Part shown: positions 7,434-14,911 of the stretch, piece after piece
Numbering within the stretch: position 1 is the stretch's first letter
How the letters are laid out: each line of letters begins with the position of its first letter
Assembly: GCA_004524595.1 (NCBI GenBank)
Contig: SDOA01000038.1
Coordinates: 1-33,976, forward strand
From: Candidatus Thorarchaeota archaeon
GTDB taxonomy: Archaea; Asgardarchaeota; Thorarchaeia; Thorarchaeales; Thorarchaeaceae
DNA: 33,976 nt
Reading direction: 5' to 3'
Made by a program: the position numbers and the translations under genes
Notes under the pieces: model-generated
Told to the model about the DNA's origin: nothing
The model's input: the letters and a program-made list of their open reading frames with translations, nothing else
The model's database searches: none

Positions 7434-8554
7434 ACCAATTCAGAGGCGTAACTCGCAATCGATGCAAGTAGAGCTGCAAGATGAATGAAGGAATTTTTCC
7501 CTTGCAACATTCGATAGTCTATTTCAGCAACACGATTCAAAACTTTACTAAGGATAAGTGGATCAAACGGACGCTTCACAAGGTCTCTTTCAATTTCAAG
7601 TAGTACTTCTTGAGGCTCATATCCATCAATTGCAATTAGATTTCTCATAATTTTCCTGGCATCTCGAAATGATCCGTCAAGACTTGCAGTTACAATTTCT
7701 CGTGCACTTCTTATTAGAGGAGTATCAGAATGCTCATAGACAATATCCTCGGTAACTGTATTATTAGCAGTTGCAGATATTTGAAGAAGATTGATTGCGC
7801 GTCGCATATCTCCAGAGGATTCACGTGCAATTGATTCAGCAGCTTTGTCGTCTATCTTTACTCCTTCTTTTTTGGCAAGATCGCGAATATATTTCGCAAT
7901 ACTATCCTCAGATATAGAGGGAAATTTTACAACGGAACATCGAGATATGACTGCTGGACTCCAGCCAGATAAGGAGGGGGTTAGTAGAATAAATCGACAG
8001 GCATCGCTATACAATTCCATAGTTCTACGGAGTGCCTGTTGCATGTTATAGCTAAGTGCATCAGCTTCGTCAAGCACTAAAATCTTTACCTTTTCATCGG
8101 TTACTGTAACAGTTGAAGCAAAGAAGCGAATAGCCTCTTGAAGTAGTTGACTTCGATTTGGTGGGCTTGTCTGTCCTCTAATCTTAAGATTGGTCTGAGC
8201 CTCTCGATAGATTACTGACATGTACTCATCCAGTTCAGTTCGCTCATCACGGCTGAGTTTTGCTATTTCTTGGACACTGCGCTTCGCATCAGTTATCGAC
8301 ATATCCGAAATATCACGGATGTTTAAAGATTTGAAATTCGCAGTGTAGCTACTCCCTAGGATTTCTCGTGAAAAGATATCAGCCGCTGTAGTCTTTCCCG
8401 TACCAGATGGACCATAGAAAATCATGTTAGTTAGTGTATTTGATTCCGCCAAGGATTTTAGTTGATTTATTGCTTGTTCTTGGCCAATGAAGTCTTTCCA
8501 TTTTTGGGGTCGATATTTTATACACCATAACAAAGGTTCCAAGATTACACCCAT
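7430..8554 (-). CDS. Replication factor C small-subunit-like clamp loader ATPase, divergent
   Basis: A 374-residue AAA+ clamp-loader subunit; RFC loads the PCNA sliding clamp. Motifs: KYRPQKWKDFIGQEQ (RFC box II region), Walker A GPSGTGKTTAA (48-58), Walker B LVLDEADAL (DEAD 162-165), and SRC (204-206), which supplies the trans-acting arginine finger. The segment between FKSLN and Walker B normally runs LNASDERGIDVVR... and is short. Here the ASDERG box is absent and the stretch is about 50-60 residues longer and helical, with a polar centre (RGQTSPPNRSQ). Sensor 1 is TPSLSGWSP instead of the usual SCNYS form. ATP binding and hydrolysis residues are intact. The ATG at 8554 is supported by TGGAG ~8 bases upstream. 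It may be a specialised second RFC small subunit. Confidence 0.88.
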   Translation of the reverse strand: MGVILEPLLWCIKYRPQKWKDFIGQEQAINQLKSLAESNTLTNMIFYGPSGTGKTTAADIFSREILGSSYTANFKSLNIRDISDMSITDAKRSVQEIAKLSRDERTELDEYMSVIYREAQTNLKIRGQTSPPNRSQLLQEAIRFFASTVTVTDEKVKILVLDEADALSYNMQQALRRTMELYSDACRFILLTPSLSGWSPAVISRCSVVKFPSISEDSIAKYIRDLAKKEGVKIDDKAAESIARESSGDMRRAINLLQISATANNTVTEDIVYEHSDTPLIRSAREIVTASLDGSFRDARKIMRNLIAIDGYEPQEVLLEIERDLVKRPFDPLILSKVLNRVAEIDYRMLQGKNSFIHLAALLASIASYASELV

Positions 8555-8724
8555 TTGATAAACTCCAGTTCTCAAAATAAGCTTGTTTCTTCTTGAATAC
8601 GAGCTTGCAAGGAAGGCATAGAATTCTGCGAATGTTCAATTGTGGCACAACCAAAAGCATCTTAAATGATGAAAAAGCTCGTCGCTTGTTTGTTAGAAGA
8701 AATTTCTATGGGTAGGTCATTGCA

Positions 8725-10452
8725 ATGGCAAGAGAGTCGCTTGAAAAAGAATTAGAGCACCTGTTTAGAGAGGACCTACTTGCTGCATGCAAGCTATGGG
8801 GAATTGATGTTACAGGGAAAGACACAGGCGCATCGCTAATAGAGATGGCAGCGCAAAGAATGAAGGTACCTGAAGAGAGAGAGAGAGTCTTTGATAGTTT
8901 TACTCCATTGGAGAGAGACCTTCTAGGAATTCTGACACTAAGTGGAGGCGCCATGAGTTATGATAGGCTTAAACCATTCAGAAAGATTTACAGCTATGGA
9001 CAATTGAACCAAACGGAAAGGGATCTAAGAAAAAAAGGAATAATCATTCGGCGAATGATGAGCAGACTTACTGAATTTGGAAGGGAAGTTGCGGAGTTCA
9101 AAGTCTTGGATTTTTTCATTCCTCACTTGAAAGAATACTTTGAGAGAGCTCCAACATACGATACTGAAAAACCCAAGAAAGCGAGAAATATTGTAGATGA
9201 GAGGGATACATTACTCATTGATATGCTGATTCTTATTGCATATATAGCAAAACATGATGTAAGAATGACATCCTCATGGGAATTTCCCAAACGCGAAATT
9301 GACCATATTATGGAAGCAATGTCAAAACCAACAGAGGAACGTTTTGAGATTGTGCAAAGATTTGCTCGAAAAGCTGGAGCATACACCATCGCAGAGGGGG
9401 ACAAAGTTCTTCCTTCAAAAGTGGATGTGTTATTCGCTGGAGAACAATACATGGTTGCGAAGCGTTTTCTAGTTTCAGCACTTGGTAGAACCCGTGCGAT
9501 TTGGGCAACTCCAGATCAACCTACAGAATATACATTGAATCTTGCCATATGTCGTCTAAGAGAAAGTACTCAAGAGGATTGGATTAGTGTTGAGGAACTT
9601 CGGGATTGGATTCGTAGCGAGCTCTTTCAAGAGAATCAGCCATTGAAATGGATTCAGGTTGACGATGATAGAGTCCAGATGGCTTTAGAAACCCCGATTC
9701 TCTTAGGATTAATTGAGGCAGCTTACAAAGGAAAGAAACTTTTAGCGGTCAGCTTGACGGATGTTGGTGAGCATGTTCTCAAGGAAAAATCTCCAAAACC
9801 AAAACCAGCAGGCAGAGAAACGTTCATTGTGCAACCTAACTTCGATATCACCGCATTCACAACAGAGATGGAATACCAAAAGCTCTATCGTCTTATGATC
9901 ATCGCGGAACCAGTGCGAACAGATGTTGTTAGTACATTTAAAATTACTGAGAAGTCAATCTTTGAAGCAATTGAAATTGGATTAAGAGAAAAAGACCTCC
10001 TCGGATTTCTCACTGCTGAAAGCAATAAACCAATCCCAGCCAATGTTGAACGATCTATTAGAGATTGGACCTCACAGACGACCTTTACCACAATTTCAGA
10101 GGTATCACTCTTTGAGACTGAAACTGAAAGAGATTTAGAAATGCTAATGTTGATACCAGAGTTTGAATCTCAAGTTGTAAGAAAAGTTGGACCAACAGCA
10201 GTTATTCTGACAGGGGATATAGATCAGCTCAGTGATACTCTGAGAAAACGAAAATGCATGGTAAAGAGAGCCAAAAAAGAAGAAATACCAGAGGTAACTC
10301 CGGGAACAGAGATAACAGAACAGGTCCTGCTCTATGGTACAGAGCAGATTGTAGAGGATGTACCTTGGGATTGTGAGGGGTGTCCAGCTATTCAATCATG
10401 TAATAAAATAGTTAGACGAAAAGCAAGATCACAAAGAGGTGCAAGGTCCTGA
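8725..10452 (+). CDS. Winged-helix protein with XPB N-terminal-like (Helicase_C_3) domain; possible p52/Tfb2-like XPB partner
   Basis: A 575-residue soluble protein without any helicase motif. Residues ~1-350 are helical with several winged-helix-like stretches (for example FTPLERDLLGILTLSGGAMS, ~59-78). Residues ~366-516 carry the XPB/Ssl2 N-terminal-type domain known as Helicase_C_3. Its signature segments are FIVQPNFDITAF (367-378), ADPVR-like AEPVRTDVV, SIRDWT, and a late ELL-type region (LEMLMLIPEF ... VGPTAVIL). This order (winged helices then clutch-type domain) is that of eukaryotic TFIIH p52/Tfb2, which docks XPB; bacterial relatives are unnamed helicase-associated proteins. The C-terminus adds CX2CX5C (C550, C553, C559), a possible metal site. 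Its stop overlaps the probable start of the next gene. Domain call is fairly firm; the p52 analogy is inference. Confidence 0.75.
   Translation: MARESLEKELEHLFREDLLAACKLWGIDVTGKDTGASLIEMAAQRMKVPEERERVFDSFTPLERDLLGILTLSGGAMSYDRLKPFRKIYSYGQLNQTERDLRKKGIIIRRMMSRLTEFGREVAEFKVLDFFIPHLKEYFERAPTYDTEKPKKARNIVDERDTLLIDMLILIAYIAKHDVRMTSSWEFPKREIDHIMEAMSKPTEERFEIVQRFARKAGAYTIAEGDKVLPSKVDVLFAGEQYMVAKRFLVSALGRTRAIWATPDQPTEYTLNLAICRLRESTQEDWISVEELRDWIRSELFQENQPLKWIQVDDDRVQMALETPILLGLIEAAYKGKKLLAVSLTDVGEHVLKEKSPKPKPAGRETFIVQPNFDITAFTTEMEYQKLYRLMIIAEPVRTDVVSTFKITEKSIFEAIEIGLREKDLLGFLTAESNKPIPANVERSIRDWTSQTTFTTISEVSLFETETERDLEMLMLIPEFESQVVRKVGPTAVILTGDIDQLSDTLRKRKCMVKRAKKEEIPEVTPGTEITEQVLLYGTEQIVEDVPWDCEGCPAIQSCNKIVRRKARSQRGARS
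10436..10441 (+). promoter_or_regulatory. Ribosome binding site deciding a CTG start
   Basis: GAGGTG ends 7 bases before a CTG at 10449. No ATG, GTG or TTG occurs in that frame between the upstream in-frame stop (10413-10415) and a TTG at 10518, which itself has no ribosome binding site. This is the main evidence for a CTG start of the next gene. Confidence 0.6.
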
Positions 10453-11483
10453 GCAATGTACTTCCAAAGGAGCTTTCCGGGCACTTCTTTGGAGTAGGGA
10501 GTCTTGGCGAAACAGATTTGCATATTCCTCCTCAATATATTAAGAACCTGAAGATACCATATTCATTCCAAGTCACAGCTCTTCATGATGAAGACATGAT
10601 ACGGCAATTTGCCGTACTTGCTGATGGATTTGAGGATACCGGAGACTTCATACTTGATGTTGATATTCATACATACAGAGAGATAACAAGTGATGATGAA
10701 CCTCTTCTGCTTGAAGAGAAGAATCTCCATAGTCTATTTTCATTGATGGATGGAACAAGGTACCCATATTTCAAGACACAGCAGACTGCCCCCGCTACTA
10801 TGGGATTTAGTATCAGAGGTTCTGATGGAAAGCAGTTAATCAACAGGCACATGTTCCATTTTTTTGAAAGTCTAATGCGAAGAATCGCTATGGGTCAATA
10901 TGAGCATCTATCCAAATTTTGTGACTCGATTATCATTTGTCAGGATGACCCAGGACTGGGATTCGTCAAACAGATGGTAGAATCTGGACACCTTACAGAC
11001 CTATCACTCGAACAGATTGTAAAGATGACTGATGGTATATATCCCAACCAAGTAATTCCAGCATACCATTTTTGTGATGACTGGAGAAATTTGGTTCATG
11101 ATGGATGGTATCCTTTATGGGAGAGTAGAATCAAAATCATCCATATGGATGTTATTCGTTACCCACCAACTATCGATTCAGAGCAGACCGAGAAGATAAA
11201 TGAATTTCTGAAAAAAGGAGGAGGACTTGCCTTAGGTGTTTTACCAAACGTAGATGATGCATTTGAAAAACCAGTTCTAGACACTCTTAGAGATAACCTG
11301 ATCAGAATATTTACTGATTTCCACAAGAGCGGTGTGGACTTAGAATTGGTGAAAAACAATACTATGATTTCTACTCAATGTGGTCTTTCGGGTGCTAGTC
11401 CTAAATTAACAAGAGAGATACATGACCTAAGTTGGGAGTTCAGGACCATATACATGGAACAAATAGAGCAGCTAGTTCGTTGA
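10449..11483 (+). CDS. MetE-like (cobalamin-independent methionine synthase C-terminal fold) protein
   Basis: A 344-residue protein of the UROD/MetE superfamily. The N-terminus FFGVGSLGETD resembles the conserved opening strand of MetE-core proteins. SIIICQDDPGLGF is the substrate-strand region. HFC in IPAYHFCDDW (H207, C209) and CGL in STQCGLSG (C311) match the His-X-Cys and distal Cys zinc ligands of MetE. The middle Glu ligand is not clearly kept (HMDVIRYP is the nearest segment). It probably transfers a methyl group to a thiol or is a relative with altered substrate. I start it at CTG 10449, overlapping the previous stop as CTGA and preceded by GAGGTG. A TTG start at 10518 would remove the conserved first strand. 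It is translationally coupled to the upstream gene. Confidence 0.72.
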   Translation: MSNVLPKELSGHFFGVGSLGETDLHIPPQYIKNLKIPYSFQVTALHDEDMIRQFAVLADGFEDTGDFILDVDIHTYREITSDDEPLLLEEKNLHSLFSLMDGTRYPYFKTQQTAPATMGFSIRGSDGKQLINRHMFHFFESLMRRIAMGQYEHLSKFCDSIIICQDDPGLGFVKQMVESGHLTDLSLEQIVKMTDGIYPNQVIPAYHFCDDWRNLVHDGWYPLWESRIKIIHMDVIRYPPTIDSEQTEKINEFLKKGGGLALGVLPNVDDAFEKPVLDTLRDNLIRIFTDFHKSGVDLELVKNNTMISTQCGLSGASPKLTREIHDLSWEFRTIYMEQIEQLVR

Positions 11484-11553
11484 TTGTCGATGTGAGGGAT
11501 ATGCTTAAGAGAAGGAATTCTAGGTCGAAAACCTGGCTTTGGACAGTGAAACC

Positions 11554-12477
11554 ATGGAAGAAGAAACAAAAGAACCTGGCTTAATAATGAAGTTCGTTCA
11601 AGATTATAGGTTGAAGATGCTCATCCCCGAAATGTTAGTTGTGTTCGGTGTTTGGTATTTTCTACCAAATCTAGGAGTGACATTCTATGAAGGAAATGTA
11701 TACGAGTCTTTTGGAATCTTCATGTATCTTTTCCAGCCACTATATTTCCTACCAAGCGGACTCCTCCTTGTGGCTGCAGTGTTCACATTACATGGAATCT
11801 ATCCTCTAGATAATTATCACGAAGGAAAGATTTCAGAATTGCCTAAAGCTGCAACCATCATGATCATAGTATCGTTCTTCTTCTTACCAGTTTTAGTAGC
11901 AATGCAGATGCTTGGATACTATATGACAGAGGCTACAGAATTCTTTTCCAGAAATCCATTCTGGGAGCGTGTTGAGAGTGTCGGAGACCTGTTATTCTAT
12001 GCTGGGCCAATGTTCTTTGTAGGTCTTCAGTGGTGGTTACTCCTACCTGTATTCTTCTTGTCGCAAGGAGTTGATGGTATTCATAAGGTAGCGCATCATG
12101 AAACCTCCAGTGAGAAAATTACTACAGTATTTTATTTCCTATGGGCAATAACAATGCCAATCTTTTTTGATCCCATTGAAATTCTTGCTATGGTAGCTTT
12201 GTCTATTCCAGCCTTTGCATTCTATAGCTATATTCGTCCATACTACACCTATGTGACTGCTGTACACACTCTTACCTTTGGTATTCTTGCAGTAGTTACT
12301 ATAATTCTCGGACCAATGCTACCACTCATGGATTTATGGATTCCTGGATTTATTCCGCCACACACACCAGATAAGCTCTGGATAGATTTCGTTCTGAACC
12401 CAATGATGTTAGCAGTCGTCGGGGCAATTGTAGTTGTAGTTGTGATAATAGCAGCATATCTTACTCACAGAAGATAA
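11554..12477 (+). CDS. Polytopic membrane protein of unknown function
   Basis: A ~307-residue protein with about seven to eight predicted membrane helices. The first is around LIPEMLVVFGVWYFLP; further ones include FGIFMYLFQPLYFLPSG, ATIMIIVSFFFLPVLVAMQM, DLLFYAGPMFFVGLQWWLLL, ITMPIFFDPIEILAMVALSI, and a final helix MLAVVGAIVVVVVIIAAYL before a basic tail. The N-terminus is short and acidic. I recognise no family and no catalytic motif. The ATG at 11554 is used; a TTG at 11539 would add five residues and neither has a convincing ribosome binding site. A hairpin terminator follows directly. It faces away from the membrane-protein cluster on the other strand. Confidence 0.75.
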   Translation: MEEETKEPGLIMKFVQDYRLKMLIPEMLVVFGVWYFLPNLGVTFYEGNVYESFGIFMYLFQPLYFLPSGLLLVAAVFTLHGIYPLDNYHEGKISELPKAATIMIIVSFFFLPVLVAMQMLGYYMTEATEFFSRNPFWERVESVGDLLFYAGPMFFVGLQWWLLLPVFFLSQGVDGIHKVAHHETSSEKITTVFYFLWAITMPIFFDPIEILAMVALSIPAFAFYSYIRPYYTYVTAVHTLTFGILAVVTIILGPMLPLMDLWIPGFIPPHTPDKLWIDFVLNPMMLAVVGAIVVVVVIIAAYLTHRR

Positions 12478-12487
12478 GATAGAATGG

Positions 12488-12520
12488 AAGTGCAATCTGC
12501 ACTTTATTCAAATTTTCTTT
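12488..12520 (+). terminator. Hairpin terminator after the membrane protein gene
   Basis: A 7-bp perfect stem (AAGTGCA at 12488-12494 with TGCACTT at 12498-12504, 3-base loop) begins 11 bases after the stop codon and is followed by T-rich sequence (TTATTCAAATTTTCTTT). Confidence 0.5.
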
Positions 12521-12550
12521 CAAGGGAGTTGAATAGATAATGATGGAGTT

Positions 12551-12835
12551 TTAAAAGGTTGGTTTACGCGTTGCAAGATCTTCATCTTCTTCTCTGAGCT
12601 TATGCTGGAAAGGCCTACCCTGTCCATAGATTGCAGGGTCTTCGTGTCTGGTTTTGCCCATGATAACAAGAAAACCGACTGATTGAATAGCTACTGATCC
12701 CATGGCGATGAGAAGTACTTCTGCTCGGTAAGGATGAGTAAACATACCAAACAACCAGACTGTAGTGTAAACGAGAGCCTGTATGATAATACCTGCAAGG
12801 AGCATTAAAACCCATTTGTTAGTCCAATTTGTCAT
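12551..12835 (-). CDS. Small two-helix membrane protein
   Basis: A 94-residue protein with two membrane helices (WVLMLLAGIIIQALVYTTVW and VLLIAMGSVAIQSVGFLVIM) and a charged C-terminal tail, so both ends probably face the same side. The ATG at 12835 has AGGTG about 7 bases upstream. It is the last gene of the minus-strand run of membrane protein genes (15916 to 12551), 65 bases after the preceding stop. It is an unknown family; its position suggests it works with the three larger membrane proteins. Confidence 0.65.
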   Translation of the reverse strand: MTNWTNKWVLMLLAGIIIQALVYTTVWLFGMFTHPYRAEVLLIAMGSVAIQSVGFLVIMGKTRHEDPAIYGQGRPFQHKLREEDEDLATRKPTF

Positions 12836-12900
12836 TGAAGAACACCTGCGTGTTTCTAAATCAGAGCCAAGAAGGGCAGCAATTAAAGATGTCTGTTATG

Positions 12901-13875
12901 TCAAGAGAGATTCACTGCATTATAGTTATCCTTCAATTTTGTTGCGAGAAAGGCAGCGAGTTTTCTAAAATCACTTGTTGAAACATGGGGTACAGTGTTT
13001 GATCTCTTGGGAATCTCAAACCTTGCAACAATCACAGTCACCTCGTCATCCATTGAATATTCCAGAAGTGCCGGATATTTTGTACGAATCCTATGAATTT
13101 CCTGGGTTTCTTCAACTGGAAAACCCTTGTACACGGTTCCTACAAGGTAAGGATATGCAAATCCGGAATGTGAAACCTGCACCTTAACCTGCACTGATTC
13201 GGGAATCCCTTGAATATAGGATTTTACTTCAGCATCGAAAATAGTCTGAGTACCAGCACGAACACCGAGCTCAACATTCATACCCGCTCGAATTCCAGCA
13301 ACACCTTCCAACTCGCGAGCGAAATTATAAGTATCACCTTTTAACGGGGCTTTGAAGAACTCCTCAGCATCAATTGTTGGAATTCTAAAACCTATCACAA
13401 ACCCTGCAACTGATAAAATTGTGTAGAAGATACTAATGATTAAAATCGAATCTATGAAAGGATTGATTAGCAGAATGGTGAAGGTTTGGAAAATAATCAA
13501 GAAGACTCCAATAGCACCAACAATTAGCATCATGCAGCAACAAGAACAATAGTCACCAGGGTGAGCATAGAGGTCCCCATAAGCATCTTCGTAACCCTCA
13601 ACCATCTCCTCATATTCGCTAAAACTGACCCATACTTTACGTTTTATCCATTCTCCAGGAATGTAGTCGATTGCCTTCTTTGAACCATATCCCATTCCTA
13701 GAGATAGTAGAAAAAGTAGCATCGGCAAGACAATGTTTACGAGAAATGAACGCGACTCGTTTTCATAGAAATTATACAATAAGACTCCAACAACAATAAA
13801 TGATAGAAGGACAAGTACATAGATTCTATTTACTTTCCCCTGTTTGCTATAATCAATGATTTTGCCTTCGCTCAA
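12901..13875 (-). CDS. Membrane protein with soluble C-terminal domain, third paralog of a trio
   Basis: A 324-residue protein. Two N-terminal helices (~18-35 and ~45-63) are followed by a soluble segment containing WVSFSEYEEMVEGYEDAYG. A Cys cluster CSCCCMM opens the third helix, then comes a fourth helix (ILIISIFYTILSVAGFVIGF), then a ~150-residue soluble domain ending in a helix (FRKLAAFLATKLKDNYN). The two upstream genes share this topology, although this copy is the most divergent. It starts at TTG 13875, supported by a strong GGAGGAT 5 bases upstream. Function is not recognised. The Cys cluster sits at a membrane boundary; lipidation or metal binding are both guesses. Confidence 0.75.
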   Translation of the reverse strand: MSEGKIIDYSKQGKVNRIYVLVLLSFIVVGVLLYNFYENESRSFLVNIVLPMLLFLLSLGMGYGSKKAIDYIPGEWIKRKVWVSFSEYEEMVEGYEDAYGDLYAHPGDYCSCCCMMLIVGAIGVFLIIFQTFTILLINPFIDSILIISIFYTILSVAGFVIGFRIPTIDAEEFFKAPLKGDTYNFARELEGVAGIRAGMNVELGVRAGTQTIFDAEVKSYIQGIPESVQVKVQVSHSGFAYPYLVGTVYKGFPVEETQEIHRIRTKYPALLEYSMDDEVTVIVARFEIPKRSNTVPHVSTSDFRKLAAFLATKLKDNYNAVNLS

Positions 13876-13902
13876 TTTGTATCCTCCTTTGATTGACCAT
13901 AT

Positions 13903-14871
13903 TCATACCAAGAAATAAGACCATCGCTTACGTTTTTCTTTAGAGATAGATCCTTGAGTCTGTATAAAAGTAGTAATATCTTCAAGAACTTCCTCAAGGA
14001 GTTCCACATCTTCACTATATTCGATATACAACATTACTGTCTTCTTAATTAATTCCACAATCATAACTGAATTTGTAGGTAAAGCAATCTCACCAACGAG
14101 TATAGGTTCATCTGATAGTCCAGTTTCTAGCAATGACCGGATTATAGAAGTGCCTTGACGAGAATACTCTAAGCATTCCATCCAAGCCACACTCTCGATT
14201 CCTTCAATACGAGCAATGGGTGTTGGATCTCTAATGGTATAGAAACCACGGTCTTCACCAATATTGACACGAATACCAGACCAAAAGATACCAGGGAGAG
14301 AAAAAAGAAACTGCACGGTCTTTCGATGTTTCTTACTATCATGAGTTGGAAACTCCTTCGTTGCTGAATTTGGAATTGCCTTGAAAATAGCAATTCCTAC
14401 AACTAAACCGAAAAGCATCACCATCAGAGCTAATATGAGTGGTGTAAGACCAATGATGAAACTATTGGTTCTCATTAATATAAAAGGTATGAAAAGTATT
14501 CCCAGATAGAGGAGGATAGCAACGAAGAAGGATACGTAATCTAGTGAAGAGAGAATATATCTGTAATTTAGATGGTAGTCTTTTATCATTGCCTCATACT
14601 CATTTTCATCAACCTCACGTATACGGAAGTTCCAATGAGGGATTGCAAGCTGAACTCGATCTTTCAATTTCCAAATTAGCAGACCAAGAATTGGAATTAG
14701 TATAACAAGAAGAAATGACATCCAACCAAACCAGATATATGGAAATTCATAGAGTGTCACCATTTGATATTGGGATATTTCAAAACCTATCAGAGCCCAT
14801 ATTTGTAAAAGAATGAAGATAGCTATCTGGTATGGAAATGCAGATTTTGTAACTACTAAATCTTCAGACAT
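13903..14871 (-). CDS. Membrane protein with soluble C-terminal domain, second paralog of a trio
   Basis: A 322-residue protein with four predicted helices in two pairs separated by a soluble loop (about 55 residues, containing IPHWNFRIREVDENEYEAMI), then a ~150-residue soluble domain. The soluble domain contains ARIEGIESVAWMECLEY, which lines up with RIKGIEKEAYMESW of the upstream gene. The loop motif P-x-W-x-F-x ... E/D-E also recurs upstream (RPEWDFEPILMSIDEA). I take the ATG at 14871, with AAAGGA 4-5 bases before it; an ATG pair at 14886 is also possible. Between this gene and the upstream stop lies a hairpin that pairs AGGTGAT with ATCACCT. Unknown function. Confidence 0.75.
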   Translation of the reverse strand: MSEDLVVTKSAFPYQIAIFILLQIWALIGFEISQYQMVTLYEFPYIWFGWMSFLLVILIPILGLLIWKLKDRVQLAIPHWNFRIREVDENEYEAMIKDYHLNYRYILSSLDYVSFFVAILLYLGILFIPFILMRTNSFIIGLTPLILALMVMLFGLVVGIAIFKAIPNSATKEFPTHDSKKHRKTVQFLFSLPGIFWSGIRVNIGEDRGFYTIRDPTPIARIEGIESVAWMECLEYSRQGTSIIRSLLETGLSDEPILVGEIALPTNSVMIVELIKKTVMLYIEYSEDVELLEEVLEDITTFIQTQGSISKEKRKRWSYFLV

Positions 14872-14890
14872 TGTTCCTTTCATCACGTCC

Positions 14891-14907
14891 AGGTGATCTC
14901 ATCACCT
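14891..14907 (-). promoter_or_regulatory. Hairpin containing a Shine-Dalgarno sequence between paralogous genes
   Basis: On the minus strand AGGTGAT, GAG and ATCACCT form a perfect 7-bp hairpin just after the stop of the upstream gene (14912) and before the next gene. AGGTGAT is a full ribosome-binding sequence and ATCACCT is its exact complement, so the structure would hide it. Ribosomes finishing the upstream gene would open it. This may set the translation ratio of the two genes. Confidence 0.4.
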
Positions 14908-14911
14908 TTTC

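Noticed and set aside
8060..8330. Intein in the RFC gene
   Set aside because: The extra segment is only ~55 residues, lacks intein splice-junction Cys/His-Asn motifs and is not placed at the P-loop where RFC inteins usually lie.
13530..13560. Fe-S cluster at the CSCCC motif of the membrane protein
   Set aside because: The Cys run is at the start of a membrane helix with no further spaced Cys; no known cluster-binding pattern fits.
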